Assembly (NCBI GenBank): GCA_947095535.1
Contig: OX352772.1
Span: 100,473,956 to 100,537,955, forward strand
Direction of reading: 5' to 3'
From: Poecilobothrus nobilitatus
Lineage: Eukaryota; Arthropoda; Insecta; Diptera; Dolichopodidae
DNA length: 64,000 nt
The position numbers and the translations under genes are program-made. The number at the start of each line of letters is the position of its first letter. Positions within the stretch are counted from its first letter, which is position 1. Positions 11,888-24,510 of the stretch are shown in pieces. A model generated the notes under the pieces. It did no database searches. It was not told the origin of the DNA and saw only the letters and a list, made by a program, of their open reading frames with translations.

Positions 11888-13686
11888 TCAATGACATGAA
11901 TATAAATCTCTTTTCAAAGATTCTTTGGTTAGTTGAAAGTTAATTTGGGATTTGTGTAAGTTGCATAGAGACATCATTCTATTAAGTGGTTCAAACTTAC
12001 CATAATTAGTGCGATGAAACTTCAAATTAAAGAGGTTAACCGATCTTAGCCTAGTATTGGTGCAACAGCTAATGTTGGCTAATAATTGTGCAGATAAAAT
12101 ATTACCTTTTACCAATTATGTCAAGAATAATATGTCTGCGACGTTTCGACGTTCTTCAAGCGTACAAATATGTAAAAGGTTTAGTCTATGTTCATACGGA
12201 GGTAGATTATAAAGATCTTCCCAAGGAAGATGACGTAGGGCATATTTAAGAAAAAGCATATTTTTTTTTTGAACAGATTCCATTCTGAATATATGGGTTT
12301 TATAAAATGGACTCCACACCTGACTGGCATATTCTAAATTGGGACGAACTAAGCAAGTGTAAATAGATTTAAAAACATAAGGGTCATCAAAATCTCTAGC
12401 CCATCGTTTAATAAAACCGAGCATAGAGTTGGATTTGCTTAAAATATATGTATAATGAACATGAAAAAAAAGTTTACTATCCAAAAATACACCCAAGTCT
12501 TTTATAGAATTAACTTTAGGGATAGTTTGAAGGTTAAAGCAATAATTATATGAAATTGGATTAGAACGGCGAGTACAAGTAATATGAGCACATTTAGTAA
12601 TATTTAGTTGAAGATTATTGATATTACACCAATTATAAAAACAATTAAGGTCAGCTTGTAATGCTTTCGAATCGTCGAAGTAATTTTCTTGAAAATCTTC
12701 ATATCATCAGCATAAATTCTAATATCACAATGTTGAATTACGGAAGTGACATCGTTGATTGCAATAATAAACAAAAGCGGTCCAAGGTCCAAGTGGCTAC
12801 CTTGAGGAACACCTGTAGGAGCTTTAAATTAAGAAGAAATTGAAGATCTAAAAGAAACACGGTATCAGAAAGATAAGAATAGATCCAATTAATAAAATAT
12901 AGTGGAAACCCCAGGTTCTGCAATTTTAAAATAATAATACTATGAGAAAGTAAATCGAATGCTTTACTAAAGTCGGTGTAAATTACATCCGTTTGAAAAC
13001 CATCCTCCATATGTTTCAGAAATGTAGCTGTGCATTCCACAAGATTGGTGACTGTAGATTTACTTTTTACAAGGCCATGTTGATTGGGTGATAAAAGGCT
13101 AGTGCAATGATCATATATAGTATCGAATACTATTAATTCAAAAATTTTAGGAATAGAAGATAATTTTGCGATCGGGCGATAATTGATAACGTCATTTTTG
13201 AGATTTTTTTTATGGACAGGGTTAAGAAAGATAAAGAAAGATTAAATAGCTTAGAAAGTGGGTCTCCTAAAAACATAGAACAATTTTTTAAAAATAAATT
13301 GGGAATACCATCAGTTCCGGTACTAGAATTATCATCCAATTTATTCAAATAACATAGTACCAAATTAGGATCAATAGTAATATTTCTAAGCGTTGTTTTA
13401 GGAAAATTATTTATATAAAAAAGTCACGAAACCGTCGGAAATAATTGAGGAATCACAGCTACTATTATTATAATAATTCGTAAAAGGATATTGATCACAT
13501 TTTTTTTTAGAGTTCACAAAATTCCAAAATTATTTAGGATTAGATTTGATATTTAAAGACATACTCTGCACATAGTTTGAATAAAGGTTATCGGACAATA
13601 GTTTAAATTCATTAAATAACACGACAAATGCGTTAAAGTTATAACTATCATTACACTTAATAAATTTCCGCCAGGCTTTATTTTTT
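11888..13686 (-). pseudogene. LINE-2 ORF2, reverse transcriptase and C-terminal part
   Basis: RT blocks in order on the minus strand: SSTGTDGIPNLFLKNC (13363-13133), IYTDFSKAFDLLSHS (13040-12738), then YADDMKIF in 12792-12604, MGVFLDSKLFFHVHY and LVRPNLEYASQVWSP in 12496-12116, and SVNLFNLKFHRTNYGKFEPL in 12115-11888. At least four frame changes. The motif C is YADD. Confidence 0.82.
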
Positions 13687-14740
13687 TTATTTTTTAAGAT
13701 TTTTAGTGAACCAAGGCGGACTAGAATTATCACTCCTGTCAATAACTAACGCTACAAATTGTGAAATAATAGAAAAAATGGTTGAATAAAAACTATTTAC
13801 TAATATATTAATATCGACGGAATTTAAAAACTCAAAATAAAAGGTGCTTAATATATAATTAATACCATTGTAGTTAGCTTTGAGAAAATTGTTACGATAA
13901 GAAAGTACTGATTCAATATTTGGAAGTAAAAAAGAGCTAAAAGAAAAACAAATAGGAGGATGATAAACATCAATTTTTACAAGTTCCAAAGGACAATTAA
14001 AAAAACAAATATTATTCCAGTTAGTTGTGAATATAAGATCTAATTGATTACCTTGATGATTACAAATTGATGATATCTGTTAAAGATTAAACGAATTAAA
14101 TGCATCAATTAAAAGACATTCTGTATTATTCACTAATTCTAAAGGAATAAGATAGGCTTCTTCATCATGCTCTACCCAGTTAATGTTTGGAAGGTTGAAA
14201 TCCCCACAAAGAATTATATCATCGTTGTTCTTAACACCACCAATTATTGACTCAATAATATCAATATACTTAATAAAAAGATCAATATTAGAAGCAGGAG
14301 GAATATACCAACTGACAATGAAAAGATTAGCTGATTGCAATTGAATTTTTATAGCAACATTTTATATTATATCGTGAGCATCACCCGGGGGAATTATTAT
14401 TTTGTATGAATTAAATGTATTTTTAATAGCTATCAGAACACCTCCACCTTTTCTAAGATTTCCAGACAAGATTGATCCATATCTGTCTTTTCTGTAAACA
14501 GTATATAATACCGGAAAAATTTCTAAATTAGTAATAGAAAAATTAAGCCAAGTTTCAGTTAAAATATCAAAATATAAAAAATCAAAGTTAAGTTAAAATA
14601 AGTTCAGTTAAAATATCAAAATCTAGCAGAGAACAATTGGAAAAAACAATTTTAGTTTTAGTACGAAGTCCTCTAACATTTTGATAATAAATGGAAAATT
14701 TAGAAGGAGTGCAATTAAAGAGAATAGATTGAGATGAGTT
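13687..14740 (-). pseudogene. LINE-2 ORF2, AP endonuclease part
   Basis: Read over several frames: ETWLNFSITNLEIF, RKGGGVLIAIKN, then a frame at 14340-14080 with IVSWYIPPASN and CGDFNLPNINW, and at 13989-13687 with VKIDVYHPPICFSF and PPWFTKNLKK. These are the Glu, GDFN and terminal His landmarks of LINE endonucleases. Frameshifts separate the blocks. Confidence 0.75.
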
Positions 14741-14744
14741 AATA

Positions 14745-15080
14745 TTAACTAAATTTCTTGTCATTTGTATGGGGACGAAAGTACTTGAAATGGTTTTCTC
14801 TTGTCCTTTGCAGATAATCTATTCTATTAGAAGAAATGTGGGAAGCATAAGATTCAAGATCAGTTAGAGCACTCTGTGGAGAAATATCAAATGTTTGATG
14901 GTATCTTACAAAAATATTACGGAGTTCATTTACATCCGTCGGAAGACCCTCTTGTTGGATTGCAACTTTTAACGAAGTGTTAGTTTTACCGCCTATACAA
15001 ACGTCATTAGATTTATCATGTAAGTAAGCTAAATACAGTCTTACATTTTCAAAAATCTTAGTATCCCTTAATCTAGCCAA
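14745..15080 (-). pseudogene. LINE-2 ORF1 end domain (unnamed, shared with LINE-1)
   Basis: 111 residues: LRDTKIFENVRLYLAYLHDK, GGKTNTSLKVAIQQEGLP, ELRNIFVRYHQTF, ending HFKYFRPHTND. It aligns end to end with residues about 185-295 of the first LINE's ORF1. It looks all-helical. Position is directly before the endonuclease. I do not recognise the family. Confidence 0.7.
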
Positions 15081-15244
15081 AACATATCTACTATCATTAT
15101 TATTTTGAATAGATTTTTGAGTTAACTTGACTACAGGTGGTAAAAGAGGATCGAAGATTGGTGGGTTTGGAGTAGAAATACTAGGGTTACCTACTTCTGA
15201 AATAGCAGTTATATTTGAATTAATAGGATCGTTGTATGATGAAT

Positions 15245-16639
15245 TTATATTTTTTTAAATTGCACTGGCTGGTAGGACTTTGGTAGGACTGGATGGTAGG
15301 ACTTTGAATTCGGTTTAGGTTGTAGAGCAGAAGAATGAGTTCCGGAAGAAAGTGGCGATGAATTTAATGAGGTGGGCGGATCACGGGAATTAATTGTTTC
15401 TCCATAAATAAAATTATAATATTTATTTGAAATAGATTTTTTAAATTTGGAGAGCTTATTATTTAAGAATGAGTCGCTATGATGTTTATTATTAAAGGAT
15501 TTGAGTTTATTAATAGAGTTGGTAGAATTTTTTAAAGAAAAATGATTAGAAGTTTTAATAGGTGTTCCAGCGGGGAAATGTAAATCAAGTAAACTTTTAA
15601 TATTAGTTTTAGGTGTAGCTGAAGGAATAGGGTTAGTAATAGACTGTTTTAAATTTATAGGACTCTTTTTATTCTTAGAAGAATTTTTATTACGGTTAGT
15701 AAAATTTATACTCACGTCTTGAGAAGTGTTACTTACTTTATTAGAGGATTCTTTTCTTTTTGATGAATATTTTACATTTTCATTTCGGGGCTTGCTAATA
15801 TTAATAGTTGCACCAATTTTCTTCCATATATTTTTATTGCTTGAGAAATTAAGAGTTTGAATGATGCGATCTGGACCAGAAAGTAAAAAGCAATGGTATT
15901 TTAATTTATTAAATTTGATGCACTTTGGTGTGACTAGGAGACAGGAAACTGATATGTTGTTAAATTCACGTTTTATAAATTGACGCATCCTACGTTCATC
16001 AAAAGTACAGGGAACTCCTTTAAGAAATAATGATGTGGATGTTTTAATCATATCATGGTTTGATGATGACGAGGAATAATTATTTTTATTTAATTTCTTA
16101 ATTCTTTGAATCCAATCCTCTTCAGACCACTGAAGGCCAAGCTTATGAATATAAATAGGGTCAGTTTGGGTTCCATTTTCAACACTACTGCACTTGGGAA
16201 CTGGATTAATTGATTCTTCAATATTCAATAATTTACTAAACTCAGCATGTTTTACAGAAGAAAAAGAACTGAGAAAATCACTGTGAAGTGATTCCATTTT
16301 AGCCATCAACAAATTGTGCTGCTCAGCTATAATATGTTCAATCACTGACGCATCACATAACATATGAGAAGGACCAGCGTCTATAGAATCTTTAATGTTA
16401 CGGACCAGTCAGTTACATTGATTCGGAAGGGCTGTTAACACTTCATTTTTAACCGAATCAATCGCATTTAAAATATCGTGCTCATTTTTGTGGCTGGAAA
16501 ACTTATTACAAAATGTATCAAACGATTTTGCCATATCATGAAATGGGTTTGTATTAGAGTCTATAGTCTGGTTAGTTTTAGAAACCAAACCAGATTTCGC
16601 ATTATCCAGATTTGTGCAATAAAAATTAACCAAATGCAA
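15245..16639 (-). pseudogene. LINE-2 ORF1, main part
   Basis: Two frames, 16639-16409 (76 aa) and 16363-15245 (372 aa), split by a stop. The second has an acidic N part, then a segment that could be RRM-like (SLFLKGVPCTFDERRMRQFI, LLVTPKCIKF, KYHCFLLSGPD), then a Ser/Asn/Lys-rich basic region and GETINSRDPPTS. ORF1 proteins of LINEs bind the element RNA. No CCHC knuckle is visible. The RRM call is inference from the strand-helix pattern. Confidence 0.6.
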
Positions 16640-16711
16640 TAAAAATTAAAAAGTATTTAACGAGATCAAATTACCCCTTTAATTTTTTTTTTTTTTTTAA
16701 ATGTTTTTTTT

Positions 16712-18003
16712 AGCACATTTCCAAAAAAAATTTGAAAAAATGTGCTTATTAGTTTCACTCTGTCCGTCCGTCCGTCTGTTTACAAAACTTCTACATCGTT
16801 AAAGATAGAGAAAAAAAAATTTTAACCATGGGTAGGTCTCATAAAAAAAATAATTTTGTGGAACAACTTTTTCATGTAGCCCCTCCCATTACGGAGCTAC
16901 AGTCCCACAAAACTTTGAAAAAGCCCTATTTTTAAATGCATATATCTTATGTTCTGCTTAAGATTTTTTCAATCTGAAAACGTCATTCGACAGGTATTTC
17001 ATTTATCTTTGTATATTAATATCAAAATTATACATTTTTTTAAAATTTAGTATTTAAATTTACCGTTATGTGAAAACAAAATTTTGCATGATTTTTTTTA
17101 CTTTCATAACTCCGGCACGCTTCTAGATAGAGGCTTGAAATTTTGAGGCAAGAAAGAACTTTTAGAATTAGTATAAGTTTGCTCAGAAAATTTTTTTGGA
17201 CCACCCCCTGTTTATGAGCTACTAGGGCTTAAAAATCGAAAATTTGCTATTTTTAAACACTTGTAACTTAGGAACCTGTACACATTTTACTTCTGTAAGA
17301 TATAAAAATTAAAGCTACAGTAATATATTTTTACTTGTGTTAAAGGTTTATTTTAGTTGTAAAGGGTTCCAAAGTTGCAGCTCTTCAAAATTGCGAAAAA
17401 ACCCCATTTTCAGATGTATATATCTCAGGCTCTGCGTAATAGTTTTGCAATCTAAAACCGACAGAAGATCGAAAATTTTATTATCTACATAAAACAATAT
17501 CAAAATTATGTAATATTTTGTAATTTACGATTTAAATTTACCGTTATGTGAAAACCACATTTTGCATGAAATTTCTCTTTTCATAACTCCGGCACGCTTT
17601 TAGATAGAAACCTGAAATTTTGAAAAAAGAAAGAACTTTTAGAATTCGTTAAGTTTCCTTAGAAAATTTTTTGGTAGCAACCCCTGTTTAATAGTTATTA
17701 CGCCTCAAAAATTGAAAATTTGCTATTTTTAGACACCTGTAACTTAGGCACCTGTACAAATTTTTCTTCGGCAAGACATGAAAATTAAAGGTTCAATAAT
17801 ATATTTTTACGTGTGTTAACGGCTTTTCTTAGTTATATAGGATTCCGGAATTACGGATAATTATTAATTTCAAAAATGTCATATTTTCACATTTTTTCTT
17901 ATTACATGAAATTTTTGTGTAAGTCACACTTCTAAACAGTTTGTATTGAGTTTTGGAAATGTGCGCTTTTAAAAACCGTTGGTTTGCATTCTACCTTGTT
18001 TTT
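16712..18003 (+). repeat. Repeat A, full-length copy A2
   Basis: Nearly identical to 5646-6937 over its length: start GCACATTTCC with adjacent inverted copy, GTCC run at about 16763, two 440 bp half-units, end GGAAATGTGCGC, stem-loop and CTTGTTTT. It sits between the LINE-2 5' end and repeat C1. Confidence 0.88.
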
Positions 18004-18202
18004 TTTGTATCAATTTAGTTAACTTAAATTTGCTTTGTATTATGATGTATTTAATAAATTAATTGAATCGCACTTAGGTTAATATCAAAAGTTTAAAAAA
18101 AAACAAGAAATTAAATTAAATGAAGAACCATAAGTACGTGTTTAAAGTTTGAAAGGAAAAACTGGAGTGAATAATAGAAACCATACCACTATTTAAAAAA
18201 AA

Positions 18203-18768
18203 AAACAAGCAAATGTAACAGTAAGTCGATGCAACCGACTTATTAATATCCTACACCTGAATAATTCGAATTAAATTAAAAATCTTTAAGTTTTTTGTCA
18301 GCTGCTTGAACTCCTTCCCTTTTCTGTCTTATTCAACTCGAATTTCAGGAACGTAAAAGAGGCATCCTCTTGGGATATGTTTGACACCCTTGTAAAAAAA
18401 TTCAAGTTTCTATCTTTATTATTTTCGAAGATATGCTTGTTAGTCCTTGGGAGGCATGTATCAGGTACCTGAATTGCCACTACAATTCATCAAATCCATC
18501 TCAGGAACATAAAGAAAACATGCCAGAAGACCATTGTACTCAATTTAAAGGTTCTACTTTTGTTGGTTTTGGAGATATGCTCGTTTGCTTTTGTACTCGT
18601 CTGGAAGTTTCCAAAATACGAACCCATGGTTCAAATTCTTTGAAATTTCAGAGACTTGATCTTGATTCAGAATATGTTTACATGTCCATATCTAACTCGC
18701 TTCCTTTTGGTGGTTGCAAACTCTATACCAAAGTTAATATATCCTATACTTTAGGTGTAGGGTATAAT
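18203..18768 (-). repeat. Repeat C, internally deleted copy C1
   Basis: Minus orientation. Its 3' end is at 18203 (stem-loop AAGTCG...CGACTT, then the T-rich end), and its 5' end at 18768 (TATACCCTACACC-type motif). It retains about 1.5 tandem units (GAACCCATGGTTC, GAGATATGCTCG) and the AAGGAAGCGAGTTAGATATG block, but lacks the GTCC run. The open frames across it are spurious. Confidence 0.8.
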
Positions 18769-18789
18769 AAGAACAGCATTTCACCTAAA

Positions 18790-19050
18790 TAGACACACTA
18801 CAAAAAATTATAGTGGATAACGAATTCAAAGCAATTCAAATTAGAGAACTGTTAAGAGAAAAAGTAATTCCGTACATTTGACATGTATCCCAAACGAAGT
18901 GCTAAATCGACAAGTAGATTTCGAAAGAATTAAAGTAACAAGCAAAAATACATAAGATTAATAAATTAAATAAAACCCCGAAAACTATCAAGAAAACAGA
19001 TCTACAGGCTTTATAAAATTTACAAGGCAGTGAGACATAAAGAACAACCA
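18790..19050 (+). pseudogene. Errantivirus-like integrase core fragment
   Basis: IVDNEFKAIQIRELLREK around 18805-18870 fits the second catalytic Asp and the helix that follows in errantivirus integrases. Downstream, ALNKTPKTIKK-type residues appear in shifted frames. Many stops. It follows the repeat C1 insertion and probably continues the integrase begun at 11130. Confidence 0.5.
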
Positions 19051-19099
19051 AAATTTAAGAAAACTAAACTCAGTAATATACATAAAAGTAATTATTAAA

Positions 19100-19937
19100 C
19101 GACCTCTTAAATTTTCAGATAAGGAAAATATTAACCATTGTCCTACTACTGACGACAATAACTTCATTTAGCTTCATTAGAAGTTAGTAACATAGATATT
19201 GACATCGGATTTGACGAAAATATATATGTAATAAATACAATTGCTGACAAATTTGAAAATCTAGGGTTAGAACATAAAACATTCTACAAACGGAAATAAA
19301 TCACCTAATAAATAAAATTAAAACTATTACACCTAAAACAAAAAGAATTAAAAGTGAAACTTGTACATGCTATAGGAATGACTTCAAAATGGTTGTTTGG
19401 AACTTAGATAAACAAAACAGATTAGATATAGAAAAACATTTTAAAATTTTAGAATACAATCAAAATAATCTAATAAATAACGGCAACGACCAAATTAAAA
19501 TAAACTACCAATATAATAAAATGTTTTATAATTTAAAAACAGTAATTGAAAATGACATAATGATTATTGAAAATTAAATAAATAGAATAAGTGAATACTT
19601 CAACAAAACTAATAATGATTTATTATTCAAAATACAATTAGTCAAAGAAAAAATAGATACTATAGAAAACAATTTAGCTTCTGCAAGAGACGGTATTGTA
19701 CATCCGAATATCTTAACCAATGAAGAAATTGAAAATTATGAGATAGATTTTTATAAATTACAGTATATTAAATTAGGAGTAGCAAAATTTCAGGAAAGTT
19801 CATTATTATTCCCTATTAAAATTCCGCTTAAACTTAAACAAATTCACTTAAAGATCATAATTCCGTTGACAAACAAATTAGGTAAAGAAATCGATTATAT
19901 ACAAGAAACTGTTTTTGAGTACAATAATTTAACATAA
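19100..19937 (+). pseudogene. env: Errantivirus-like envelope gene (broken)
   Basis: Insect errantiviruses carry an Env related to baculovirus F proteins, a membrane glycoprotein. Here a frame runs from 19389 to 19937 with one in-frame stop at 19575-19577. Visible landmarks: SKWLFGT then LDKQNRLDIEKHF across a frameshift near 19400, SARDGIVHPNILT, NYEIDFYKLQYIKLG, and IIIPLTNK near the end. The 5' part (19100-19390) is in pieces. No membrane anchor follows the final stop, so the C-terminal end is missing or deleted. It is non-functional. Confidence 0.65.
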
Positions 19938-20394
19938 TATCAATATAATTTAACATAACTAAAAACTTTAAATAAATTAAAAATAAGTAAACGTTAAATA
20001 ATTAAAAACACTAACAATAATATTATATTAAATCATTAATATGACAAAGAAATATAACTTTATCTAGAACTGTATACTTAAAATTACCGATCATTATTTT
20101 TCTAATTTAAAAGATGTAAGTATATGAAAGATTTTATTATCCAAACAAACAAACATTTGAAAATTTTTAAAATAAAATAACGTTTGGCGATATTATAATT
20201 AAAAACCTTATTAAGGAAAAAAATATTAAAAAATTGTATTATCATAAAAGTATGGCATATGTATGGCCTAACTTCTGTAAAAAATTTTATAATTTTAGTT
20301 ATTGTAATAATTAAGGAATTGCATTTAAAAAACAATTTAAAGACAAGTTTATAGTAAAAAGAATTCAGGAAAATTACAAATCAAACAAGGGGGA

Positions 20395-21034
20395 AGTTAG
20401 GTGTACTCCACGTGTTGTTACCTGTAAAAATAATGCAGACATAATGTCAGCATTTCCTGTTTACACAAATGTGGGGACAATAAGTTTCCCAACAAAATAA
20501 TTATAATAAAATTTAATTCTTCAAATATCAAATTCAAATGTGTTTTTTTATTTTTATGAAATTGTTGTCTGCAACAACAATTTCCCTATATACTAATATA
20601 AGCAAATGCAAATACTCTAATTTCATAGTTTTTTTTTATTAAAATAAAATAAATGCTGAAAAGGCAAAATAATTTAAAATTAAATTACTAAATAATTAGT
20701 ATTAAGAAATTTTGTAAAAGAATGTCTAAAAGCTAAGAAAAAAGCCTTGTGAAGGACTGTCTAAAAGCTAAGCTTTAGACTAAAAAAGCTAAACGTAAAA
20801 GTCTTAAATTATAACCAAACATAACCGTCTTTAATTAATATTAGTGATTTGAAAGTTAAATAAAAGGTTCTTCTCTAAACTAAATCAAATTGTGTTTTAT
20901 TGATTTGCTATTTTTTTTAATAATTATTCATAAAAGCAATTATATAAGTCGCTCAATATTTTTTTCATAAGTACTTGCGCTGCGTCATATTGATCCAAAC
21001 TTGAATTTTGGTGTTCGCTTACAGGAGCTGTAAC
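20395..21034 (+). repeat. Candidate 3' LTR of the errantivirus-like element
   Basis: A purine tract (CAAGGGGGAAG) at 20385-20396 runs into AGTTAGGTG, and AGTTA is a usual errantivirus LTR start. TATA-like signals occur at 20583 and 20940 and an AATAAAA at about 20858. The 3' boundary is not resolved; GCTGTAAC at 21027-21034 is one candidate. No second LTR is seen in the window to confirm it. Confidence 0.4.
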
Positions 21035-22020
21035 AAAAAGTATCAAAAACGCAAATTATGAATTATGAATGTTTTAATTTTGACACTTTATTTAAATTTT
21101 TCTTTTTTGTTGAATAAATTTAATTAAATATATTAAGTAAATCTTTTATTATTTGTAGAAACATTTATATTATCTAAAACAAAAATATTCATATGATATC
21201 TTATATTGTTGATTCATATTTAATTATGTATTTTTAAAAATTTATATTTCAAAAAAATAAAATAATCCGCAACTTTGATCTATCTTCCAACATGCTACTA
21301 TTTACAAAGTGTTGTTATGTTGATAAAATTATTTAATTCAAAATTGAGCAACCTCTTGGTTCTACTTCCACAATGTCCAAGATTGAACCAGAGTTTATGC
21401 AAATGAATAAATCAAATAGACCAAGGTTTATTGATTACAGCAAGGCCTAAACATTTAAAAGTTATTTTTTAAAAATTAATGTTATGTATGTCATATTATA
21501 ATGTTATGTATGTCATATATTTGTTGAGTAACTAATCTGGTATCTATAATTTAAAAAATTTTCTACTACCAAAATACTACGAGGTTCATATTTTTTACTC
21601 GTAATTAAACAGACTACGACTATTGATTTACGCTATTAATGTTTACTCGTAATAGACCGCCACCGATATGTATCCTCTTAAAAAGTCTGGATTTCAGAGT
21701 TATTTTATTAACATTTGTATTAAAAAGCTGAGACAGTCAGTTCGTCTCCCGTAGCATTATCGATATAGGTTCAAACCTTCCTTAATCTGTTGAACGGTGT
21801 GAAATATTAAAAGTTCCTCCGATCTCAAATTGTTCAGATTTTCTCTAAATTTCATCTGTTCGCTAATTTGAGGCTATCTAATATCGCCAAGAAAAATTTA
21901 CGGAACAAAAAGGACGTCCGCCACTAATCGACGTGACTGCAGGGATTTGAGATCTAATGGAGAAAATCTAGCTTCATAAGGAAAGAGACCTATTGGGTTA
22001 GTCCATGGTAAATGGGTGTT
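21035..22020. other. Nothing recognised
   Basis: AT-rich, no convincing frame. A short protein-like stretch at about 21370-21430 could be a gag start but cannot be supported. Confidence 0.4.
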
Positions 22021-22163
22021 ATGACACACAAACTATTAACCTTTCCTTGTAATGCCATATAAAATATTACATGCTTTTTATAATGTAGCCGTACATATTA
22101 TTAATATATTACAATTTACTCAATATTATATATTGTATTATGATGGTATTATTATATTGTATA
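22021..22163 (+). repeat. Ty3/gypsy LTR, first part
   Basis: CCTTTCCTTGTAATGCCATA to GTATTATGATGGTATTATTA matches the LTR copy at 30462-30555 plus 31545-31600. It is cut by MITE D1 at 22163. The matching second part lies after MITE D2 at 24860. Confidence 0.6.
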
Positions 22164-22520
22164 CAGGGTGTTTCCGACTCGATGGTCTTCCTTGAAATGA
22201 GTGATCGGGCATACCGAGACGAACAAAAAATTGTATTTGAGGAGGGGGGGTCTATTCTGGACCCTTCTCGAGTTATGAGGGGTTAAAGATTTTTTAGAGA
22301 CTTTTCATATAAAACTTTAGAACTTTTGAACGGCTTACTATAAAGAGATAAAAAAAAATGTATTTTATATAAGTAAGTGGTTAGCTATAGTAAGTGGTTA
22401 GCTTTAATTTTTATGCCCTACCGATTCCATAACCCCAACACTTACAAAGTTATGGAGGTTTAAAATGATTTAAAATGAAAAAAATATGTTTCAAACTCAA
22501 TTTTCTTTTGAAACACCCTG
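22164..22520 (+). mobile_element. MITE D1 (CAGGGTGTTTC ends, TA flanks)
   Basis: 357 bp from CAGGGTGTTTCCGACTC to TTTTGAAACACCCTG, with TA on both sides. TA target and short TIRs fit a Tc1/mariner-driven MITE. No coding capacity. D2 (24511) and D3 (27715) are inverted relative to it. Confidence 0.8.
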
Positions 22521-22654
22521 TATGTATGGTTCCTTTTATGGCATATTTTAAAACAGCTTTTCAAGCCCTATAATTAGCTCGTAATAACTTCTTCTCTATC
22601 TCCAACCGTTTTAGAGATATAAAGAATATAAAAGTGTGTTATAACACAGAAAAA

Positions 22655-23557
22655 CAAGACACAGATAAACTATCTCAGTTCACATTTAAAAAATGTTGCA
22701 CTAGGAACATGCAATCTATGAAAACTACTAAAAAAGATTCTGTCTGGGAGTGGAGTATGTCACATAACCCTAAACAAGTCACAAGAACTTCTTCCTATAG
22801 CTTTTTGTTGTACTACATTTCACAGTTCTATTTATGGTAATAAAACCATTGTTGAAACTGACCACTCAATTCAATTTTTAAGAAATCTCTATAAAAAGTT
22901 GCTACAAGACAACAAAGATTACTATTGGCCCTTTAAAAATATAATCTAAATGTAATTTATGTTCCCGGAAAACAAATACACGTCGCGGATACCTTGTCGC
23001 GTCCTTGTTCAGAATTGGATCCACACTTTCAAGCAATTGATAATGAACTCAATGTTCATGTGAATTTTTTGGTCTCAAACTTATCTGTAACCGACAAAAA
23101 ATTAAATGAAATAAAACAAGCTACGTTACAAGATTCATTGCAAACCTTAAAAAAATACTGCAGTAATGGTTGGTCAGAACGGAATAATTTAACTAAAGTA
23201 AAAGCTCAAACTTACTTTCATATGCGAGATGGAATTCATCATTGGTTATTATTTGGAAACAATTGATTTATAATACCAAAAAAGAAAACAAATGTTATTA
23301 AAAATACACTAGTGTCATCTGGGAATTGAAAGGTGTTTAAACCAAGCAAGAAAAGTCATTTTTTGGCCAAACATGCACAATGATATAAAAAATTCCGTGC
23401 CCTCATGCAAACACTGTCTCAAGTATCGTGCGTCAAATACTAAACAACCTAAGATCTACATTGGGAGAAAATAGGTGTCGATTTATTTTCTTTCAACAAT
23501 GAATGCTACCTAATTGCAGTTGATTATCTGTCAAAGTATGTAGAATTGGTCAACTTG
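22655..23557 (+). pseudogene. pol: Ty3/gypsy RT/RNase H end, tether and integrase zinc region
   Basis: In shifted frames: KKDSVWEWSMSH (RT-RNase H junction), FLLYYISQFYLW-type RNase H remnants, CSELDPHFQAIDNELNVHVN (tether before integrase, open frame 22994-23266), then WPNMHNDIKNSVPSCKHC (zinc region) and the integrase core IGVDLFSFNNECYLIAVDYL with its first Asp. The wording matches metazoan Ty3/gypsy pol of the chromodomain-free type. It is enclosed by MITEs D1 and D2. Confidence 0.75.
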
Positions 23558-24326
23558 TATAAAAGTTGAACACCAAAAAATATAATAAATAATTTAAAAT
23601 CGTTTTTCGCCAGGCATGGCATTCTCAAAATTATTATTTCGGACAATGAGCGTCCCTTTAACTCTCTCGACTATCAAAAATTTACAGAAGGGTGGGACCT
23701 AAAACATTATACTTCTAGTCCCAACTATCCCATCAAGATCAATCAAAAACATATTGAAAAAATGTTATGAGAGTGGTACCTATCCGTATATTGGCCTTCT
23801 TCAATACATGAATACCCCCAAAAGAACAGTTTGAGTTTCCTGGTAAAACACTCATGTTTAGAAATTTAAGCACAAAAATACCATCAAAGAATTTACATTT
23901 AAAACCTAAGGTCGACATTTTAAAAAACGATCATTTTAAAAAATACGAATAATATTAACAACATAAGAGCAACATGAAAATATACCATGATAGAAAAAAA
24001 AGACTTTTACCTCCAATTAATATTACTGACAATATTCTATTTGAGAAAACCCGTTCATCTCCATGTTCCCCAGATCAGATTTTGGACAAGGCTAGAGAGC
24101 CCAATTTCTATGTAATACAGGATAAAGAAAGTTACAGTCGATATAGGAGAAATAGGGAACATATTTGTGTACTGACAAAAGCTGAAACGAATCAAAGTGA
24201 CATGTCTAGTCCTTCCTTAAAAAGAGAAATTTCTTTACTGAATCGCTGGATGAAAAGACTAGTGAAAAAAATCAAGCCTTAGGATCAAACGAAAATTTAT
24301 CGGTTAAGAATAAGAAAAGCCATGTT
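23558..24326 (+). pseudogene. pol: Ty3/gypsy integrase core and C-terminal domain (unit 1)
   Basis: FFARHGILKIIISDNERPFN holds the second catalytic Asp; the Glu region is altered (SPNYPIKINQKHIEKML). A frame at 23974-24282 (102 aa) is the C-terminal domain: KIYHDRKKRLLPPINI, FEKTRSSPCSPDQILDKA, YVIQDKESYSRYRRNREHIC. The SH3-like end domain with RRNR is typical of metazoan Ty3/gypsy integrases. The same frame recurs at 27160-27468 and, diverged, at 29576-29842. Confidence 0.78.
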
Positions 24327-24510
24327 ATAACACAGAAAATGTGTTAACACACCTTTGAAAATAACACACTTTTCTATTGTGATTGAAAATAACACATTTT
24401 TCAATTCTTTATATCTCAAAAACGATTGGAGATAGAGAAGAAGTTATTGGGTACTAATTATAGGGCTTAAACAGTTGTTTCGAAACATGTCATAAAAAGA
24501 ACCCCAAATA
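24327..24510 (-). repeat. Inverted arm flanking MITE D2
   Basis: This segment is the inverse of 22523-22652 next to D1 (CTTCTTCTCTATCTCCAA, AGCCCTATAATTAG, TGTTATAACACAG). With D1/D2 it forms arms of about 490 bp around 22655-24326. Confidence 0.75.

Larger units (their letters stand above)
11517..16660 (-). mobile_element. Degenerate LINE, same family as the first (LINE-2)
   Basis: Minus-strand LINE reading from about 16660 down to a (AAAT)n tail at 11517-11540. Order: ORF1, the shared ORF1 end domain, endonuclease, RT, C-terminal region, 3' UTR. Each part matches the LINE at 1-4764, but frames are broken in many places. It lies inside an errantivirus integrase gene. The 5' edge is near 16620-16680, where TGCAATAAAAATTA occurs twice. 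Confidence 0.88.
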
